Part shown: positions 17,797-26,755 of the stretch, piece by piece
How positions within the stretch are numbered: the first letter of the stretch is position 1
How the letters are laid out: each line of letters opens with the position of its first letter
The notes under the pieces: model-generated
Seen by the model: only the letters and a program-made list of their open reading frames with translations
What the model was told of the DNA's origin: nothing
Databases searched by the model: none
Program-made: the position numbers and the translations under genes
From: Streptococcus sp. 116-D4
GTDB lineage: Bacteria; Bacillota; Bacilli; Lactobacillales; Streptococcaceae
Length of the DNA: 64,000 bases
Assembly: GCF_009731465.1 (NCBI RefSeq)
Contig: NZ_AP021887.1
Span: forward strand, 862,001 to 926,000
Reading direction: 5' to 3'

Positions 17797-18792
17797 ATGA
17801 AAAATAAACGGTTAATTGGGATTATCGCTGCCTTAGCAGTCTTAGTAGCAGGAAGTTTGATTTACTCTTCAATGAATAAATCAGAAGCTAAAAATGAAAA
17901 GAAAGTTGCCAAAGTTGGTGTCCTTCAGTTTGTGAGCCATCCCTCTCTTGACTTAATTTATAAAGGAATTCAAGATGGACTTGCAGAAGAAGGATATAAA
18001 GATGATCAAGTTAAAATCGATTTTATGAACTCAGAAGGTGACCAAAGTAAGGTTGCGACAATGAGTAAACAGTTGGTTGCAAATGGCAATGACTTGGTTG
18101 TTGGTATTGCAACACCAGCTGCGCAAGGCTTGGCCAGTGCCACAAAAGACCTACCGGTTATCATGTCTGCCATTACAGATCCAATCGGTGCGAACTTGGT
18201 TAAAGATTTGAAAAAACCAGGTGGCAACATTACTGGGGTATCTGACCACAACCCAGCTCAACAACAAGTTGAACTCATCAAAGCTTTGACACCCAATGTG
18301 AAAACAATCGGAGCTCTTTACTCAAGCAGCGAAGACAATTCCAAAACTCAGGTCGAAGAATTTAAGGATTATGCTGAAAAAGCAGGTTTGACAGTCGAAA
18401 CATTTGCAGTTCCTTCAACAAATGAAATTGCTTCAACAGTTAACGTTATGACTAGCAAGGTCGATGCTATCTGGGTTCCAATTGATAACACCATTGCTTC
18501 AGCCTTCTCAACTGTTGTATCAAGCAACCAATCAGCTAAGAAACCAATTTATCCAAGCGCGACTGCCATGGTAGAAGCAGGTGGCTTGGCATCCGTTGTA
18601 GTTGACCAACATGACCTTGGTGTGGCAACTGGTAAAATGATTGCTCAAGTTTTGAAAGGTGCTAAACCAGCTGATACTCCAGTCAATGTCTTTTCAACTG
18701 GTAAATCAGTTATCAATAAAAAATTGGCACAAGAGCTAGGTGTTACGATTCCTGAATCTGTTCTAAAAGAAGCAGGACAAGTGATTGAATAA
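17797..18792 (+). CDS. trpX: ABC transporter substrate-binding protein, tryptophan-type (TrpX)
   Basis: A 331-residue extracytoplasmic binding protein of the YtsA/TrpX (DUF534) family. An N-terminal hydrophobic segment (about 5-24) lacks a lipobox cysteine, so it is probably membrane-anchored by an uncleaved or non-lipid signal. The fold motifs VGVLQFVSHPSLD and GALYSSSEDNS are typical of the family. The T-box upstream with a probable TGG specifier supports tryptophan uptake when charged tRNA-Trp is scarce. AAAGGAG precedes the ATG. A hairpin directly after the stop may raise its level over the permease. Confidence 0.82.
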   Translation: MKNKRLIGIIAALAVLVAGSLIYSSMNKSEAKNEKKVAKVGVLQFVSHPSLDLIYKGIQDGLAEEGYKDDQVKIDFMNSEGDQSKVATMSKQLVANGNDLVVGIATPAAQGLASATKDLPVIMSAITDPIGANLVKDLKKPGGNITGVSDHNPAQQQVELIKALTPNVKTIGALYSSSEDNSKTQVEEFKDYAEKAGLTVETFAVPSTNEIASTVNVMTSKVDAIWVPIDNTIASAFSTVVSSNQSAKKPIYPSATAMVEAGGLASVVVDQHDLGVATGKMIAQVLKGAKPADTPVNVFSTGKSVINKKLAQELGVTIPESVLKEAGQVIE

Positions 18793-18800
18793 TCTACAAT

Positions 18801-18832
18801 GGAGGAGTTGGGGACATCTCCTCCAATTTTTT
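18801..18832 (+). terminator. Intra-operon attenuator between trpX and trpY
   Basis: GGAGGAG (18801-18807) and CTCCTCC (18818-18824) with a 10-base loop, then AATTTTTT. It lies nine bases after the trpX stop. An apparent upstream start for the permease at 18799 lies in this hairpin, which argues for the later start at 18868. Confidence 0.75.
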
Positions 18833-18867
18833 ACAATAGAAATCATATAGAAAAGGTTAAGAAACAA

Positions 18868-19734
18868 ATGATATTATCTATTATTTCTCAAGGATTTGTT
18901 TGGGCTATTTTAGGTCTGGGAATCTTTATGACGTTTAGGATTTTAAACTTTCCAGATATGACAACAGAAGGTTCCTTCCCTCTTGGGGGAGCTGTTGCTG
19001 TCACTCTGATAACCAAAGGCGTGAACCCTTTTTTAGCGACACTTGTTGCTGTAGGAGCAGGTTGTTTAGCTGGTATGGCAGCAGGACTTCTTTACACAAA
19101 AGGGAAGATTCCAACCTTGCTCTCAGGGATTTTGGTGATGACTTCCTGTCACTCTATTATGCTCATGATTATGGGACGTGCCAATCTAGGCTTGCTTGGA
19201 ACCAAGCAAATTCAGGATGTTTTGCCTTTTGATTCAGATTTGAATCAACTCTTGACAGGTCTTATCTTTGTCAGTCTTGTTATTGCTCTCATGCTCTTTT
19301 TCTTGGATACTAAACTTGGACAGGCCTATATTGCTACAGGTGACAATCCTGATATGGCTAGAAGTTTCGGGATTCATACTGGACGCATGGAGCTTATGGG
19401 CTTGGTCTTATCAAATGGTGTGATTGCCCTTGCAGGAGCTCTCATTGCCCAGCAAGAAGGCTATGCCGATGTATCTCGAGGAATAGGGGTTATCGTTGTA
19501 GGTCTTGCAAGTTTGATTATTGGGGAAGTTATTTTCAACAGTTTGAGCTTGGCAGAGCGTTTGGTTACCATCGTTGTAGGTTCTATCGCCTATCAATTCT
19601 TAGTGTGGGCAGTTATCGCGCTTGGCTTTAATACAAGTTACCTTCGTTTGTACAGTGCCTTGATTTTAGCAGTCTGCCTCATGATTCCAACATTTAAGCA
19701 AACAATCTTGAAAGGAGCCAAGTTGAGTAAATGA
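18868..19734 (+). CDS. trpY: ABC transporter permease, tryptophan-type (TrpY)
   Basis: A 288-residue integral membrane protein with about eight hydrophobic helices, of the branched-chain/TrpY-like permease family paired with DUF534 binding proteins. Conserved elements include FRILNFPDMTTEGSFPLGGAV near the start and ATGDNPDMARSFGI in a cytoplasmic loop that should contact the ATPase. I chose ATG 18868, which begins MILSIISQGFVWA, over the in-frame ATG at 18799 that lies in a terminator-like hairpin. The gene overlaps the ATPase gene by four bases (ATGA). Confidence 0.82.
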   Translation: MILSIISQGFVWAILGLGIFMTFRILNFPDMTTEGSFPLGGAVAVTLITKGVNPFLATLVAVGAGCLAGMAAGLLYTKGKIPTLLSGILVMTSCHSIMLMIMGRANLGLLGTKQIQDVLPFDSDLNQLLTGLIFVSLVIALMLFFLDTKLGQAYIATGDNPDMARSFGIHTGRMELMGLVLSNGVIALAGALIAQQEGYADVSRGIGVIVVGLASLIIGEVIFNSLSLAERLVTIVVGSIAYQFLVWAVIALGFNTSYLRLYSALILAVCLMIPTFKQTILKGAKLSK

Positions 19735-20489
19735 CAGCAATTGTAGAATTAAAAAATGCAACCAAAGTCGTTAAAAATGGCTTTGATGAAGAAAAGATTA
19801 TTTTAAATGATGTTTCCTTAGAAATTTTTGAACAGGATTTCATCACGATTTTAGGTGGAAATGGTGCTGGTAAATCAACTCTCTTTAACACTATTGCAGG
19901 AACCTTGTCCTTAACCAGTGGAACTATTCGTATCTTGGGTGAAGATGTTACTAAGTTTTCACCAGAAAAGCGGGCTAAGTATCTGTCTAGAGTTTTCCAA
20001 GATCCAAAGATGGGGACAGCTCCTCGTATGACGGTCGCTGAAAATCTTTTGATTGCCAAGTTTCGTGGTGAAAAGCGTGGATTGTTACCACGACGCTTGA
20101 ATAGCTATAAGGATGAGTTTCAGGCAACTATTGAAAAAGTAGGAAACGGTCTTGAGAAACACTTGAATACACCGATTGAATTCTTATCTGGTGGACAAAG
20201 ACAGGCTTTAAGTCTCTTAATGGCAACCTTGAAGCGACCTGAATTACTCCTGTTAGATGAGCATACTGCGGCCCTTGATCCAAAGACTAGTGTGGCCTTG
20301 ATGGAGTTGACAGATGAATTTGTCAAGAAAGACCAGCTGACAGCCCTTATGATTACCCACCATATGGAAGATGCTCTTAAGTATGGCAACCGCTTAATTG
20401 TCATGAAAGAAGGACGAATTATCCAAGATTTGAACCAAGAAGATAAAGGAAAAATGAAAATCTCTGATTATTATCAACTCTTTGAATAA
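19731..20489 (+). CDS. trpZ: ABC transporter ATP-binding protein, tryptophan-type (TrpZ)
   Basis: A 252-residue nucleotide-binding subunit. Walker A is GGNGAGKST (about 43-51), the signature motif LSGGQRQ (about 147-153), Walker B LLLLDEHTAALD, and the H-loop histidine lies in MITHHMED. It energises uptake through TrpY. The four-base overlap with trpY indicates translational coupling. The unit ends without an obvious hairpin; the dnaG promoter region with direct repeats follows. Confidence 0.85.
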   Translation: MTAIVELKNATKVVKNGFDEEKIILNDVSLEIFEQDFITILGGNGAGKSTLFNTIAGTLSLTSGTIRILGEDVTKFSPEKRAKYLSRVFQDPKMGTAPRMTVAENLLIAKFRGEKRGLLPRRLNSYKDEFQATIEKVGNGLEKHLNTPIEFLSGGQRQALSLLMATLKRPELLLLDEHTAALDPKTSVALMELTDEFVKKDQLTALMITHHMEDALKYGNRLIVMKEGRIIQDLNQEDKGKMKISDYYQLFE

Positions 20490-20511
20490 AGTAGGGAAAA
20501 TGAGTGAAATG

Positions 20512-20558
20512 GTTTACTTTTTTTCTGAAATAAAGTATACTATATAAAGTAAACTATG
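20512..20558 (+). promoter_or_regulatory. dnaG upstream region: dyad plus tandem AAAGTAWACTAT repeats
   Basis: GTTTACTTT (20512-20520) is the inverted match of AAAGTAAAC (20546-20554). Two direct copies, AAAGTATACTATA (20532-20544) and AAAGTAAACTATG (20546-20558), are spaced 14 bp apart. They abut an extended -10 (TGATAAAAT, TG at 20557-20558). This is a candidate protein-binding site; the regulator is unknown. Confidence 0.5.
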
Positions 20559-20578
20559 ATAAAATGGAGGTATTGTGT

Positions 20579-22339
20579 ATGGTTGACAAACAAGTCATTG
20601 AAGAAATCAAAAACAATGCCAACATTGTGGAAGTCATAGGAGATGTGATTTCTTTACAAAAGGCAGGACGGAACTATCTAGGGCTCTGTCCTTTTCATGG
20701 TGAAAAAACACCTTCTTTCAACGTTGTTGAGGACAAGCAGTTTTACCACTGTTTTGGTTGTGGTCGCTCTGGTGATGTCTTTAAGTTCATCGAGGAGTAC
20801 CAAGGGGTTCCCTTTATGGAGGCTGTCCAAATTTTAGGTCAGCGTGTTGGGATTGAGGTTGAAAAACCACTTTATAGTGAGCAGAAGGCAGTCTCGCCTC
20901 ACCAAGCTCTTTATGATATGCACGAAGATGCAGCCAAATTTTATCATGCTATTCTCATGACAACGACCATGGGGGAAGAAGCTAGAAACTACCTTTATCA
21001 GCGTGGTTTGACAGATGAAGTGCTCAAGCATTTTCGGATTGGTTTAGCTCCTCCAGAACGAAACTATCTCTATCAACGTTTGTCTGGTCAGTATCGTGAT
21101 GAGGATTTCCTAGATTCAGGACTGTTTTATCTCTCGGATGCTAATCAATTTGTAGATACCTTTCACAATCGGATTATGTTTCCCCTGACAAATGACCAGG
21201 GAAAGGTCATTGCCTTCTCAGGTCGTATCTGGCAGAAAACGGATTCACAAACTTCTAAGTATAAAAATAGCCGATCGACTGCAATTTTTAATAAAAGTTA
21301 CGAATTATATCATATGGATAGGGCAAAAAAATCTTCTGGAAAAGCCAGTGAGATTTACCTGATGGAAGGGTTCATGGATGTCATTGCAGCTTATCGGACT
21401 GGAATCGAAAATGCTGTGGCGTCCATGGGAACAGCCTTGAGTCGAGAGCATGTTGAGCATCTGAAGAGGTTAACCAAGAAGTTGGTTCTTGTTTACGATG
21501 GCGATAAGGCTGGGCAAGCTGCGACATTGAAAGCGCTGGACGAAATTGGTGATATGTCTGTGCAAATCGTCAGCATGCCTGATAACTTGGATCCAGATGA
21601 ATATCTACAAAAAAATGGTCCAGAAGACTTGGCCTATCTGTTAACCAAAACTCGTATTAGTCCGATTGAGTTCTACATTCACCACTACAAACCTGAAAAT
21701 AGTGAAAATCTGCAGGCTCAGATTGAGTTTATCGAAAAAATAGCTCCCTTAATTGTTCAAGAAAAGTCTATCACTGCTCAAAATAGCTATATACATATTT
21801 TAGCTGACAGTCTGGCGTCCTTTGATTATGCTCAGATTGAGCAGATTGTTAATGAAAGCCGTCAGGCGCAAAGGCAGAATCGCATGGAAGGAATTTCCAG
21901 ACCGACGCCAATTACCATGCCAGTCACCAAGCAGTTATCAGCTATTATGAGAGCAGAAGCCCATTTACTTTACAGAATGATGGAATCTCCCCTTATTTTG
22001 AATGATTACCGATTGCGAGAAGACTTTGCATTTGACACACCTGAATTTCAGGTCTTATATGGCTTGCTTGGCCAGTATGGAAATCTTCCTCCAGAAATTC
22101 TAGCAGAACAGACAGAGGAAGTTGAGAGAGCTTGGTATCAAGTCTTAAATCAGGATTTGCCTGCTGAGATGTCACCTCAGGAACTTAGTGAAGTAGAAAT
22201 GACTCGAAACAAGGCTCTCTTGAATCAGGACAATATGAGAATCAAAAAGAAGGTGCAGGAAGCTAGCCATGTAGGTGATACAGACACAGCCCTAGAAGAA
22301 TTGGAACGTTTAATTTCCCAAAAGAGAAGAATGGAGTAA
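20579..22339 (+). CDS. dnaG: DNA primase
   Basis: A 586-residue replication primase. An N-terminal CHC2 zinc-binding domain has Cys37, His40, Cys58 and Cys61. The RNA-polymerase/TOPRIM core follows, with [15 protein letters not shown] and [13 protein letters not shown] carrying the acidic catalytic residues. A C-terminal helicase-interaction region ends the protein. I chose ATG 20579 because GGAGG lies eight bases upstream and the protein begins [11 protein letters not shown]; an in-frame ATG at 20564 overlaps that ribosome site. It forms the macromolecular synthesis unit with rpoD. Confidence 0.95.
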   Translation: MVDKQVIEEIKNNANIVEVIGDVISLQKAGRNYLGLCPFHGEKTPSFNVVEDKQFYHCFGCGRSGDVFKFIEEYQGVPFMEAVQILGQRVGIEVEKPLYSEQKAVSPHQALYDMHEDAAKFYHAILMTTTMGEEARNYLYQRGLTDEVLKHFRIGLAPPERNYLYQRLSGQYRDEDFLDSGLFYLSDANQFVDTFHNRIMFPLTNDQGKVIAFSGRIWQKTDSQTSKYKNSRSTAIFNKSYELYHMDRAKKSSGKASEIYLMEGFMDVIAAYRTGIENAVASMGTALSREHVEHLKRLTKKLVLVYDGDKAGQAATLKALDEIGDMSVQIVSMPDNLDPDEYLQKNGPEDLAYLLTKTRISPIEFYIHHYKPENSENLQAQIEFIEKIAPLIVQEKSITAQNSYIHILADSLASFDYAQIEQIVNESRQAQRQNRMEGISRPTPITMPVTKQLSAIMRAEAHLLYRMMESPLILNDYRLREDFAFDTPEFQVLYGLLGQYGNLPPEILAEQTEEVERAWYQVLNQDLPAEMSPQELSEVEMTRNKALLNQDNMRIKKKVQEASHVGDTDTALEELERLISQKRRME

Positions 22340-22341
22340 TA

Positions 22342-23451
22342 ATGGCAACAAAACAAAAAGAAGTAACAACATTTGACGTACAAGTAGCTGAATTTATCCG
22401 TAATCATAAACAAAAAGGGACAGCAACTGACGATGAAATCAATGCAAGTCTGGTGATTCCTTTTACCTTGGACGCTGATGGGATTGAAGATCTCTTGCAA
22501 CGAATTCAGGATGCAGGGATTTCTATCACAGACAACGAAGGAAATCCAAGTGCGCGTGTTCTTAGTACTGAAGAAGAGCCAGAACTCAGTGATGAGGACT
22601 TGATTGGGTCAACTTCGGCTAAGGTCAACGACCCTGTCCGTATGTACTTGAAAGAAATCGGGGTCGTTCCTCTCTTGACCAATGAAGAGGAAAAAGAATT
22701 GGCACTAGCAGTTGAAGCTGGCGATATCGAAGCCAAACAACGTCTTGCGGAAGCTAACCTTCGTTTGGTTGTTTCCATTGCTAAGCGCTATGTCGGTCGT
22801 GGTATGCAGTTCCTTGACTTGATTCAAGAAGGGAATATGGGCTTGATGAAGGCGGTTGACAAGTTTGACTATTCTAAAGGGTTCAAGTTTTCAACTTACG
22901 CAACTTGGTGGATTCGTCAGGCTATCACTCGTGCTATTGCGGACCAAGCTCGTACTATCCGTATCCCAGTCCACATGGTTGAAACGATTAACAAGCTTGT
23001 TCGTGAACAGCGTAACCTTCTTCAAGAATTGGGACAGGACCCGACACCAGAACAGATTGCTGAACGTATGGATATGACCCCTGATAAGGTTCGTGAAATC
23101 TTGAAGATTGCCCAAGAACCAGTATCCCTTGAAACTCCTATCGGTGAAGAGGATGATAGTCACCTTGGGGACTTTATCGAAGATGAAGTGATTGAAAATC
23201 CAGTCGACTATACGACTCGCATCGTCTTGCGTGAGCAATTGGATGAGGTCTTGGATACTCTTACAGACCGTGAAGAAAATGTTCTACGTCTACGATTTGG
23301 ACTAGATGATGGAAAAATGCGTACCCTTGAAGATGTGGGTAAAGTCTTTAACGTGACTCGCGAGCGTATTCGTCAGATTGAAGCCAAGGCTTTGAGAAAA
23401 CTACGCCAACCAAGTCGTAGCAAACCGCTTCGTGATTTTATTGAAGACTAA
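22342..23451 (+). CDS. rpoD: Primary RNA polymerase sigma factor RpoD (SigA)
   Basis: A 369-residue housekeeping sigma-70 factor. Region 1.1-like acidic N-terminus (about 1-100), region 2 with [27 protein letters not shown] and the -10-reading [14 protein letters not shown], region 3, and region 4.2 with [18 protein letters not shown] that reads the -35. It starts two bases after the dnaG stop, so the two are translationally linked. The length is usual for streptococci. Confidence 0.97.
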   Translation: MATKQKEVTTFDVQVAEFIRNHKQKGTATDDEINASLVIPFTLDADGIEDLLQRIQDAGISITDNEGNPSARVLSTEEEPELSDEDLIGSTSAKVNDPVRMYLKEIGVVPLLTNEEEKELALAVEAGDIEAKQRLAEANLRLVVSIAKRYVGRGMQFLDLIQEGNMGLMKAVDKFDYSKGFKFSTYATWWIRQAITRAIADQARTIRIPVHMVETINKLVREQRNLLQELGQDPTPEQIAERMDMTPDKVREILKIAQEPVSLETPIGEEDDSHLGDFIEDEVIENPVDYTTRIVLREQLDEVLDTLTDREENVLRLRFGLDDGKMRTLEDVGKVFNVTRERIRQIEAKALRKLRQPSRSKPLRDFIED

Positions 23452-23465
23452 GAGTGAGGATAAAT

Positions 23466-23795
23466 ATGGCTTATACAGAAGAGCAAATCGAAAATATCAA
23501 AACGCGGATTTTAACAGCCTTGGAAGAAGTCATCGACCCTGAGTTGGGAATCGATATTGTCAATCTTGGTTTGATTTATGAGATTCGTTTTGACGGCGAC
23601 ACAGGGCAAACAGAGATTGATATGACGTTGACAACTATGGGTTGTCCCTTGGCAGACCTTTTGACGGATCAGATTTATGATGCCATGACCGAGGTGCCTG
23701 AAGTAACGGATACTGAGGTTAAATTAGTTTGGTATCCAGCCTGGACAGTTGAAAAAATGAGTCGCTATGCGCGTATTGCCCTAGGCATTAAGTAA
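23466..23795 (+). CDS. DUF59 / MIP18-family iron-sulfur assembly-type protein
   Basis: A 109-residue protein of the DUF59 family, related to SufT/PaaD, with EVIDPELGIDIVNLGLIYEI and the conserved TTMGCPL cysteine. Relatives take part in Fe-S cluster maturation, but the role in streptococci is not established. I chose ATG 23466 (MAYTEEQ) after GTGAGGA; an upstream in-frame start at 23454 would add four residues. It follows rpoD by 14 bp and ends at a strong terminator (23812-23864). Confidence 0.8.
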   Translation: MAYTEEQIENIKTRILTALEEVIDPELGIDIVNLGLIYEIRFDGDTGQTEIDMTLTTMGCPLADLLTDQIYDAMTEVPEVTDTEVKLVWYPAWTVEKMSRYARIALGIK

Positions 23796-23811
23796 ACATA
23801 TAAAAGTATGT

Positions 23812-23866
23812 GAGAGATTATAGGAAAAGAGAGGAAATTTATCCCTCTTTTCCTCTAGTCTCTCCT
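23812..23866 (+). terminator. Terminator of the dnaG-rpoD unit
   Basis: A long imperfect stem runs from GAGAGATTATAGGAAAAGAG to the matching CTCTTTTCCTCTAGTCTCTC, with a short AT loop, followed by CTTTCTTTT. Confidence 0.8.
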
Positions 23867-23894
23867 TTCTTTTACTGATTTTATTCAAAGAAAA

Positions 23895-23911
23895 TGATAT
23901 AATAGTAGCTA
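23895..23911 (+). promoter_or_regulatory. Extended -10 promoter giving a likely leaderless start
   Basis: TGATATAAT (TG at 23895-23896, TATAAT at 23898-23903). The next ATG begins at 23911, seven bases after the -10, where transcription would start. There is no Shine-Dalgarno sequence before that ATG. Confidence 0.6.
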
Positions 23912-24954
23912 TGGAAAAAAAGAAATTACGCATCAATATGTTGAGTTCAAGTGAGAAAGTAGCAGGACAAGGGGTTTCAGGTGCCTACCGTGAATTAGTT
24001 CGTCTTCTTCACCGTGATGCCAAGGACCAATTGATTGTTACAGAAAATCTTCCAATAGAGGCAGATGTGACTCACTTTCATACAATTGATTTCCCCTATT
24101 ATTTATCAACATTCCAAAAGAAACGCTCAGGTCGGAAAATTGGCTATGTGCATTTTTTGCCTGATACACTTGAGGGGAGTTTGAAAATTCCATTTTTCTT
24201 AAAGGGAATTGTGAAGCGCTATGTATTTTCTTTTTACAACCGGATGGAGCACTTGGTGGTAGTCAATCCTATGTTTATCGAGGATTTGGTGGCAGCTGGT
24301 ATTTCACGTGAAAAAGTGACCTATATTCCTAACTTTGTCAACAAGGAAAAATGGCATCCTCTACCACAAGAAGAGGTAGTGAGACTGCGAACAGAGCTAG
24401 GTCTTAGTGACAATCAGTTTATCGTAGTAGGTGCTGGTCAAGTTCAGAAACGTAAAGGGATTGATGATTTTATCCGTCTGGCTGAGGAATTGCCTCAGAT
24501 TACCTTTATCTGGGCTGGTGGTTTCTCTTTTGGTGGTATGACGGATGGTTATGAACGCTACAAAAAAATTATGGAAAATCCTCCTAAAAATTTGATTTTT
24601 CCAGGTATTGTGCCACCCGAACGGATGCGCGAATTGTATGCCTTAGCGGATCTTTTCTTGTTACCTAGTTACAATGAGCTCTTTCCAATGACTATTTTAG
24701 AAGCTGCTAGTTGTGAAGCTCCTATTATGTTGCGTGATTTGGATCTTTATAAGGTGATTTTAGAAGGAAATTATCGGGCTACAGCAGATAGAGAAGAGAT
24801 GAAGGAAGCTATTTTGGAATATCAAGCAAATCCTGTTGCCTTAAAAGACCTCAAAGAAAAAGCTAAGAATATTTCTAGAGAGTATTCTGAAGAGCATTTG
24901 TTACAAATTTGGTTGGATTTTTATGAGAAACAAGCCGCTTTAGGGAGAAAGTAA
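23911..24954 (+). CDS. cpoA: Glycosyltransferase group 1, CpoA-type glycolipid galactosyltransferase
   Basis: A 347-residue GT4-family enzyme with a GT-B fold. The C-terminal donor site shows GAGQVQKRKGIDDFIRLAEE and LPSYNELFPMTILEAASCE, including the ELFPMTILEA acidic motif. In pneumococcus the homologous gene in this operon (CpoA) adds galactose to glucosyl-diacylglycerol at the inner membrane face and affects beta-lactam tolerance; I infer that role from synteny. The upstream -10 stands only seven bases from the ATG without a ribosome site, so the mRNA may be leaderless. An internal ATG at 23938 also lacks a ribosome site. Confidence 0.8.
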   Translation: MEKKKLRINMLSSSEKVAGQGVSGAYRELVRLLHRDAKDQLIVTENLPIEADVTHFHTIDFPYYLSTFQKKRSGRKIGYVHFLPDTLEGSLKIPFFLKGIVKRYVFSFYNRMEHLVVVNPMFIEDLVAAGISREKVTYIPNFVNKEKWHPLPQEEVVRLRTELGLSDNQFIVVGAGQVQKRKGIDDFIRLAEELPQITFIWAGGFSFGGMTDGYERYKKIMENPPKNLIFPGIVPPERMRELYALADLFLLPSYNELFPMTILEAASCEAPIMLRDLDLYKVILEGNYRATADREEMKEAILEYQANPVALKDLKEKAKNISREYSEEHLLQIWLDFYEKQAALGRK

Positions 24955-24969
24955 AAAGTGAGGTAATCT

Positions 24970-26295
24970 ATGCGAATTGGTTTATTTACAGATACCTATT
25001 TTCCTCAGGTTTCTGGTGTTGCAACCAGTATTCGAACCTTGAAAATAGAACTTGAAAAGCAAGGACACGCTGTTTTTATCTTTACGACAACAGATAAGGA
25101 TGTCAATCGTTATGAAGATTGGCAAATTATTCGCATTCCAAGTGTTCCCTTCTTTGCTTTTAAGGATCGCCGCTTTGCCTACCGAGGTTTTAGCAAGACG
25201 CTTGAAATTGCTAAACAATATCAGCTAGATATTATCCATACTCAGACAGAATTTTCTCTTGGCTTGTTGGGTATTTGGATTGCGCGTGAATTGAAGATTC
25301 CAGTTATCCATACCTATCACACCCAGTATGAAGACTATGTCCATTATATTGCTAAGGGGATGTTGATTCGTCCTAGTATGGTCAAGTACTTAGTAAGAGG
25401 TTTCCTGCATGATGTGGATGGGGTTATTTGCCCTAGTGAGATTGTCCGTGACTTGCTATCTGACTATAAGGTTAAGGTTGAAAAAAGGGTCATTCCTACT
25501 GGGATTGAATTAGCTAAGTTCGAGCGTCCAGAAATCAAGCAAGAAAATCTGAAAGAACTGCGTAGTAAACTAGGGATTCAAGAGGATGAAAAGATGTTGT
25601 TGAGTCTTTCCAGGATTTCCTATGAAAAAAATATTCAAACAGTTTTAACAGCCTTTGCAGAAGTCCTGAAAGAGGAAGACAAGGTTAAACTGGTAGTTGC
25701 TGGGGATGGGCCTTATTTAGATGATCTCAAAGAGCAAGCCCAGAAACTAGAGATTCAAGACTCTGTTGTCTTTACAGGGATGATTGCTCCTAGTGAGACC
25801 GCTCTTTACTATAAGGCGGCGGATTTCTTCATCTCGGCATCGACAAGTGAAACGCAAGGTTTGACATACTTGGAAAGTTTGGCTAGTGGGACGCCTGTCA
25901 TTGCACATGGAAATCCTTATCTGGACAATCTTATCAATGACAAGATGTTTGGAACCTTGTACTATGGAGAACATGATTTAGCTGGAGCTATTTTAGAAGC
26001 TCTGATTGCAACGCCAGATATGGATGAGCATACCTTATCAGAGAAATTATATGAGATTTCAGCTGAGAATTTTGGAAAACGGGTGCATGAATTCTATCTG
26101 GATGCTATTATTTCAAATAATTTCCAGAAAGATTTAGCCAAAGATGATACGGTCAGCCAGCGTATCTTTAAGACAGTTTTGTATTTACCACAGCAGGTAG
26201 TTGCTGCGCCTGTAAAAGGCTCTAGACGCATGCTGAAGGCTTCAAAAACACAGTTAATTAGCATGAGAGATTATTGGACAGACCGTGAAGAATAG
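24970..26295 (+). CDS. Glycosyltransferase group 1, probable 1,2-diacylglycerol 3-glucosyltransferase
   Basis: A 441-residue GT4 enzyme. The N-terminal acceptor domain has RIGLFTDTYFPQVSGVATSI and the HTYHTQYEDYVHYIAKG lipid-glycosyltransferase signature. The donor domain has LLSLSRISYEKNIQ and ASTSETQGLTYLESLASGTPVIA. A basic, amphipathic C-terminal tail (RRMLKASKTQLISMRDYW) is typical of membrane-associated glucosyl-diacylglycerol synthases. With cpoA it should make mono- and di-glycosyl glycerolipids, which also anchor lipoteichoic acid. It starts 16 bp after cpoA with AGTGAGG upstream. Confidence 0.82.
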   Translation: MRIGLFTDTYFPQVSGVATSIRTLKIELEKQGHAVFIFTTTDKDVNRYEDWQIIRIPSVPFFAFKDRRFAYRGFSKTLEIAKQYQLDIIHTQTEFSLGLLGIWIARELKIPVIHTYHTQYEDYVHYIAKGMLIRPSMVKYLVRGFLHDVDGVICPSEIVRDLLSDYKVKVEKRVIPTGIELAKFERPEIKQENLKELRSKLGIQEDEKMLLSLSRISYEKNIQTVLTAFAEVLKEEDKVKLVVAGDGPYLDDLKEQAQKLEIQDSVVFTGMIAPSETALYYKAADFFISASTSETQGLTYLESLASGTPVIAHGNPYLDNLINDKMFGTLYYGEHDLAGAILEALIATPDMDEHTLSEKLYEISAENFGKRVHEFYLDAIISNNFQKDLAKDDTVSQRIFKTVLYLPQQVVAAPVKGSRRMLKASKTQLISMRDYWTDREE

Positions 26296-26309
26296 AAAGA
26301 GGACAAGCT

Positions 26310-26501
26310 ATGAATAAACGATTAATGAGAAGTGGTCGTGACAAAAAGATTGCGGGTGTTTGTGCTGGAGTGGCCCATTATCTAGATATTGATCCGACTA
26401 TCGTTCGCGTAATATGGGGTGTCCTTGCATTTTGTTATGGGGCAGGAATTGTAGCTTATATCATTTTATGGATTATCGCACCAGTAGCAACTGACTATTG
26501 A
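26310..26501 (+). CDS. PspC-domain membrane miniprotein
   Basis: A 63-residue protein consisting of a PspC domain: the RSGRDKKIAGVCAGVAHYLDIDPTIVRVIW motif followed by one strong membrane helix (about 38-58). PspC-domain proteins elsewhere sense envelope stress, but this minimal form has no known function. It sits 15 bp after the glucosyltransferase with AAAGAGGA upstream. Its place in the glycolipid operon suggests an envelope role. Confidence 0.85.
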   Translation: MNKRLMRSGRDKKIAGVCAGVAHYLDIDPTIVRVIWGVLAFCYGAGIVAYIILWIIAPVATDY

Positions 26502-26559
26502 AAACTAGCTCAATTCATGCTAAGATAATAGAAAATAGAATGTAACGAAGGAGAGAAAA

Positions 26560-26694
26560 ATGGCATTTGGAGATAATGGAAATCGTAAAAAAACTATGTT
26601 TGAGAAAATAACCTTGTTTATCGTTCTTATCATGTTAATAGCAAGTATTTTGGGTATTTTTGCAACTGCAATTGGTGCCCTCAGTAATCTATAA
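26560..26694 (+). CDS. 44-residue single-pass membrane peptide (DUF4044-like)
   Basis: ATG at 26560 after AAGGAGAG opens a 44-codon frame: a polar, basic start (MAFGDNGNRKKTMFEK) followed by one hydrophobic helix and a short tail GALSNL. Size, charge pattern and position before obgE match the small DUF4044 membrane proteins of streptococci. Function unknown. It is followed by a hairpin at 26716. Confidence 0.75.
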   Translation: MAFGDNGNRKKTMFEKITLFIVLIMLIASILGIFATAIGALSNL

Positions 26695-26715
26695 AATAGA
26701 TTCAAGAAATTTAGT

Positions 26716-26739
26716 GACTGGGATTTCCCAGCCCTTTTT
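26716..26739 (+). terminator. Hairpin before obgE
   Basis: CTGGGA and TCCCAG pair across two bases and are followed by CCCTTTTT. It could be a partial terminator between the glycolipid operon and obgE. Confidence 0.6.
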
Positions 26740-26755
26740 AGAGTGAGAAGAAAAA

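Noticed and set aside
18799..18867. Longer start for the permease gene
   Set aside because: The ATG at 18799 is part of a terminator-type hairpin and has no ribosome site in position; 18868 fits the family start.
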